Of a stretch of DNA of 64,000 nucleotides, positions 60,566-64,000 are shown piece after piece. The DNA lies in NCBI RefSeq assembly GCF_049562855.1, contig NZ_CP186925.1:744001-808000 (forward strand). Direction: 5' to 3'. Below the pieces are notes generated by a model, which saw nothing but the letters and a program-made list of their open reading frames with translations, searched no databases and was not told the origin of the DNA. The stretch's first letter is position 1. Each line of letters opens with the position of its first letter. The translations under genes were made by a program, and so were the position numbers. The stretch comes from Ruminococcus_C callidus (GTDB taxonomy: Bacteria; Bacillota; Clostridia; Oscillospirales; Ruminococcaceae).

Positions 60566-63238
60566 TCAGCGGATCAGCAGGCTTCGAAGCATCGTCAAGT
60601 CGATACCATTCAGAATACCATTACCGTCCAAATCGCCAAGTCGGCCATTGTTGATAGATCCGGATTGGATAAGCCATTTTTGAAGCATTACCAGATCTGC
60701 AGCGGTCAGTTTCCCATCTGTATTTACATCGCCTGCAACACCTACTGTGATAACTGCTTTATCCGAGGTAATAGACCCCAATTCATTGAGTGCATCACAA
60801 TAAACAGTTTCTCCGTCCCAAAACTCAGAAACATTGTACAGCGTCAATGTGCGACCGTCGCATTTATATTCCAACAGTTCTTCATTATCTATCTGATCCC
60901 ATTCGTAATTGGTAAAATACCAGCGAAATTCATCTGCATACAAAGTTTCAAAAGTGAAAAACGTAGTGCCGCCGGGAGCAACGATCACGTTTTTAAGCTG
61001 AGATACTTCTGCAGGAGGTTTGACAATGATGTTAAAATATGCTGTGTGAGAGGTGACACTGCCGTCCTTGCCTTTGATCCATACATGTACTGCCTTATTC
61101 ATAAACCAGGAGCTAACGCCATAGATCTGAAATGTACTTTCTTCAAAGCTGTTGACACCAGAGCAGTGTGCCAGTACAGTTTCTCTGGAATAGGGCTGCT
61201 GTGTTTCATCTTCTACATCAAATATTTCCCATTCATAACGCACGGCACCAATTGCTTCTACAGAGAACCTTGCATCATTGCCCGAAATCAACGTTACATC
61301 CTGAGGTTGTTTCGTGATTATAGGAACTGATTTTTCAATCGTCAGACGGTTTTCGCCAAATATGAATGCTTCTGTGTTGAGATCGATCCCCACACCATTA
61401 TCCATAGCTTTCATGCCATTGCCATTCTTGTCCGGAAGAATGTCTTTCAACGAGAATTTTACGTTGGACCGTATTCCGGTTGTCCCTGAAAATGTCCCGT
61501 TGTAGACTGTGACATTCATGTTTTCCATATCGGAAATCACCATAGCTGCCTGTTGGGCTTCTCTGGGATTCCTGCTTTTGAAAGAACCGTTCCAAATGGT
61601 AACCTGTCCTGCCGATTTCAGGAACAAACCCTGTTTTGCTCCGTAAAAGTTACCGTTGTGTATCGTCAGATCACCAGAACTTTCCATCATCACAGCACAA
61701 TTCTGAGATTTGGAAGAGGAGGAAGTTGTTTCATAGCGGTCAAATTCTCCGTCATTGATTACTGCATTTGCACTACCTCCAATGTACAAGCCAGTATCCG
61801 AACTGCCGATATATCCATGATTTACAGTCAGCTGAGCATCATTCCGTACAGCCACGCCGCATGCCGTGCCTTCATATTTGCCGCCGTTGATAACCGCGGT
61901 GCCGCCATCGATCAAAATTGCTGCTCCGCGCGTTTCTTTGTCGGGAGAGAACGTGTCGATCATATTGCGGTAATGCCCGCCATCGATTTGCAGATTGCCT
62001 TCGGAAATGATCATGGGCTGTCCATAAGCCATGCCCTGATAAGGCGTAGCACCACTTATATTTGTCAGATGCAGGGCACCATTTTTTCCAACGCGGAACA
62101 AACAGGACGTATATGCTGCACTCCGGAATTGCATATTCCAATCATTTGCCGGAATGCCCGTCAGCTGTGTACTGAAGATCCGCAGCTTGCCCTGCCGGAT
62201 GTCGAACAAGGCATTATCGTATCTGCCTGTATCCCGAATCACACTGCAGTGATTCAGGTCGATCGTGATGTCGGCATCTGGATCATCCAGAACCAGCATA
62301 TCATCACTTTCCATATCTTCCTGATAAATCCATGTGTTTTCGGAACTTTTTTTCTTTAAGGTGATCCACTGCTTTCCGCCTTTTGCAAGTGCTGCTTGTA
62401 ATTCCTCGTAGCTGGAAACAATGGTCTGCTCAGAAACAGCAGGAGATGTTACAGTGTCGTATGCATACATACAGGAACTGCATGTTTTCTGCCAAATGCC
62501 TTCTCGTGTTTCAGTTGCACTCTGTGTAGATGTCCATCTTTCAAGTATGCCATAAGAACTGCTGTGATTACAAACGGTATCTACCAGCTTGATTCCGCAT
62601 TCCGGACACACCTTCCAATGGTTCTGATCGTCAAATGTGTATTCAGAGCTTTCGGTATGCATATGTCCCCAAGGTGAGCCAATTAGGGCACCTGTGTCAA
62701 TATACATTAATGAATCGTTTGCCGTTATACCGGAAGGTAAAGCTACTGCTCCTCCGAGCTCGCTGATAAGCTCCTCGCCGTTTATCAGATAGACTTCAGA
62801 TGAATTAAATTGCTGATTTGTTGCAGAGTCCACCAGAGTGACGGCTGCCTCATCTTCGCCGGATACAGAAACATTTGCGATCTTAAAATAGGTGCGTTGA
62901 TGGTACATGATCCCATCTTCAAAAGTGTTCAGGCTGTTATAATTCCTGCTGTTCACAAATGTATACATCCACTCGATAAATTCTGTGCCGTCGTCCCACT
63001 GTTCCGTATCATCGGCAGTTTTCCATTCGCACCCAAGATAGGTGAGATCCAGAGAAGAAAGGCTTTCAAAATCGGACGGTATCTCCGGAGCCTCTCCTGA
63101 TCTCGGATATGTAATGGTCAAGGTAATGTCATAGCGGTTTTCTGCACTGATAAGCAATCCTTCCGCACCGGCAGCACAGCACAGTATAGCAACGGACAGA
63201 AGTATGCTGATCACTCGCTTCATAAATTTTTTCTTCAT
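60566..63238 (-). CDS. Large secreted beta-helix / Ig-like protein with dockerin
   Basis: 890 residues from ATG 63238, with GGAGGAAAAC just upstream; a longer frame would read into the adjacent hairpin element. A signal peptide (about 1-35) is followed by a region of about 250 residues that includes a Cys-containing stretch (WKVCPECGIKLVDTVCNHSS). A right-handed parallel beta-helix (about 330-580) has repeated GGxY/NGxF turns such as AVINGGKYEGTACG and LTIHNGNFYGAKQG. Two Ig-like domains (KQPQDVTLISGNDARFSV; later NVIVAPGGTTFFTFETL) and a C-terminal type I dockerin (GDVNTDGKLTAADLVMLQKW, GDLDGNGILNGIDLTML) complete it. No polysaccharide lyase catalytic residues are apparent, so it may bind or cleave a carbohydrate. 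It should join the cohesin-based surface complex. Confidence 0.88.
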   Translation of the reverse strand: MKKKFMKRVISILLSVAILCCAAGAEGLLISAENRYDITLTITYPRSGEAPEIPSDFESLSSLDLTYLGCEWKTADDTEQWDDGTEFIEWMYTFVNSRNYNSLNTFEDGIMYHQRTYFKIANVSVSGEDEAAVTLVDSATNQQFNSSEVYLINGEELISELGGAVALPSGITANDSLMYIDTGALIGSPWGHMHTESSEYTFDDQNHWKVCPECGIKLVDTVCNHSSSYGILERWTSTQSATETREGIWQKTCSSCMYAYDTVTSPAVSEQTIVSSYEELQAALAKGGKQWITLKKKSSENTWIYQEDMESDDMLVLDDPDADITIDLNHCSVIRDTGRYDNALFDIRQGKLRIFSTQLTGIPANDWNMQFRSAAYTSCLFRVGKNGALHLTNISGATPYQGMAYGQPMIISEGNLQIDGGHYRNMIDTFSPDKETRGAAILIDGGTAVINGGKYEGTACGVAVRNDAQLTVNHGYIGSSDTGLYIGGSANAVINDGEFDRYETTSSSSKSQNCAVMMESSGDLTIHNGNFYGAKQGLFLKSAGQVTIWNGSFKSRNPREAQQAAMVISDMENMNVTVYNGTFSGTTGIRSNVKFSLKDILPDKNGNGMKAMDNGVGIDLNTEAFIFGENRLTIEKSVPIITKQPQDVTLISGNDARFSVEAIGAVRYEWEIFDVEDETQQPYSRETVLAHCSGVNSFEESTFQIYGVSSWFMNKAVHVWIKGKDGSVTSHTAYFNIIVKPPAEVSQLKNVIVAPGGTTFFTFETLYADEFRWYFTNYEWDQIDNEELLEYKCDGRTLTLYNVSEFWDGETVYCDALNELGSITSDKAVITVGVAGDVNTDGKLTAADLVMLQKWLIQSGSINNGRLGDLDGNGILNGIDLTMLRSLLIR

Positions 63239-63258
63239 AAGTTTTCCTCCAATCTTTA

Positions 63259-63430
63259 GGCAATACCGCACAAAGAGCGTCTGGCGACTTTGCACGCCAT
63301 CTGCTTGCAAATTTCCCGTCATATTTCACAAAAATGCTCGTGAATACACCAAGTATTCACTCCGCTTTTTGTTTCATCTGACGAAAAATTTGACGACGCA
63401 TCTGCCGCACAATCTTTGTGCGGTATTGCC
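63259..63430 (-). repeat. Hairpin element, subtype B, full length (172 bp)
   Basis: Complete copy located 20 bp upstream of the dockerin gene start, thus probably in its leader. Confidence 0.88.
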
Positions 63431-63512
63431 TTTAAAATGTATTTGCGGGGGATTTCTGAAAAACAAGCGGGGACAGGGTACGAAACCGATTTTGATGCAT
63501 TTGGATGATTCA

Positions 63513-63607
63513 GGAAGCACGGAATAAAGCCAGCCTGACGGCTTTGCACGCAATCTGCCGAAAAATCTGATGACGCATTTTACGCACAAGCTTTATGCAG
63601 TGTTTTC
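63513..63607 (+). repeat. Subtype A element with internal deletion (95 bp)
   Basis: Keeps GGAATAAAGC at the left and GCTTTATGCAGTGTTTTC at the right plus the boxes CTGACGGCTTTGCACGCAAT and CTGCCGAAAAATCTG, but lacks the middle 80 bp. Confidence 0.7.
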
Positions 63608-63803
63608 TTCACTTTTTGCGGAGGCAACATCGTGCAAAACTAGCAGATGGTTTACATATGAACTTGTTTAAAATTGGAAAATATAATTATTATCATATCG
63701 ACTATCGAACATAATATTCATGTTATGATTATAACATAATTCTCTGCAATTGTCAATAGAAAATCTCTAAAATGCGTTTAAAAAGTTCGAGTGGACATAA
63801 AAG

Positions 63804-63843
63804 TAGCGACATTTTCTCCAAGTCAGAGCAAATGTCGCTAAAA
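63804..63843. terminator. Terminator-like hairpin
   Basis: TAGCGACATTT and AAATGTCGCTA flank a 16-nt loop, followed by AAAAATG. On the minus strand it would end the partial gene at the right edge. Confidence 0.55.
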
Positions 63844-63883
63844 ATGATTTGTTTCAAAATTTTATATCGGCACATATTGAAAG

Positions 63884-64000
63884 TCAGTATGCCTTCGGAA
63901 TGTCAAACATCTTACAATTCCACATGATGTCTGCCAGATCCGGCGTTTTTCCAGTCTTCATGCACTCGTACAAGTACCGGAGGATTTTGTACATGATAAC
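63884..64000 (-). CDS. Partial or short protein at the right edge
   Basis: A minus-strand frame enters from outside the window and ends at TGA 63884-63886. The visible residues include MYKILRYLYECMKTGKTPDL and ADIMWNCKMFDIPKAY. The opening resembles the start of small YjcQ-like or transposon-linked winged-helix proteins (IYKILRYLEECM style). The chain may begin outside the window, or at the ATG 63994 as a 36-residue product. The family assignment is weak. A terminator-like hairpin lies 40 bp downstream. Confidence 0.35.
   Translation of the reverse strand, partial: VIMYKILRYLYECMKTGKTPDLADIMWNCKMFDIPKAY

Noticed and set aside
1..64000. tRNA or rRNA genes
   Set aside because: I looked for TTCRANNY arms with CCA-type ends and for rRNA signatures and saw none; only rnpB is a recognisable RNA gene.

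Overview
The window looks like a chromosome segment of a fibre-degrading Ruminococcus-type member of the Oscillospiraceae (Clostridia). The reasons are three dockerin-bearing secreted proteins plus a fourth, partial dockerin-like one at the left edge, secreted pectin- and mannan-active enzymes, strong AGGAGG ribosome binding sites, TTG starts, TTGACA/TATAAT promoters, an HydE hydrogenase maturase and a class A RNase P RNA. The species call is inference.

Layout. 1-485: tail of a dockerin-like protein. 758-3990: galK-galE (Leloir pathway) and a DUF2500 membrane protein. 4106-5923 (-): L,D-transpeptidase. 6562-12488: a modular PL1-PL9-dockerin pectate lyase, an SseB-like protein and a sortase-type surface protein. 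12579-18787: Nudix-MutY fusion, PhoR/PhoB-like two-component pair, uridine phosphorylase, a small membrane protein and a diacylglycerol kinase-like lipid kinase. 19117-20460: a prepilin-like gene broken by one in-frame TGA, then rnpB. 20647-24807: GH95 fucosidase/galactosidase and a GH26 mannanase-like lipoprotein. 25009-27168: a separate HMA metal chaperone and a CadA/ZntA-type P-type ATPase behind an ArsR-like operator. 27556-33006: acyl-CoA synthetase whose terminator is split by an IS3-family element, a non-coding stretch, CAP-dockerin protein and WYL regulator. 33120-37538: TPR protein, HydE, VanY-like carboxypeptidase, MscL. 37809-41599 (-): two small proteins and the Feo iron system (feoA-feoA-feoB plus a Cys-rich partner) with DtxR-like palindromes.

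42195-60267: a complete type I-E CRISPR-Cas locus (cas3-cse1-cse2-cas7-cas5-cas6e-cas1-cas2) in which Cas2 is fused to a DEDDh (DnaQ-like) exonuclease, followed by one very large array. I counted 120 repeats and 119 spacers. The array is split by a 1353-bp IS4-like element that made an 11-bp target duplication across a repeat-spacer junction. 60566-63238 (-) encodes a large secreted beta-helix/Ig/dockerin protein.

The most unusual pattern lies between genes: a family of about 172-bp imperfect palindromes (subtypes A and B), with shorter deletion derivatives, in some 19 places. Many abut a stop codon with a gap of 0-4 nt, and one separates cas3 from cse1. They look like a non-autonomous mobile hairpin element or a transcription-processing element, and I cannot match them to a named family.
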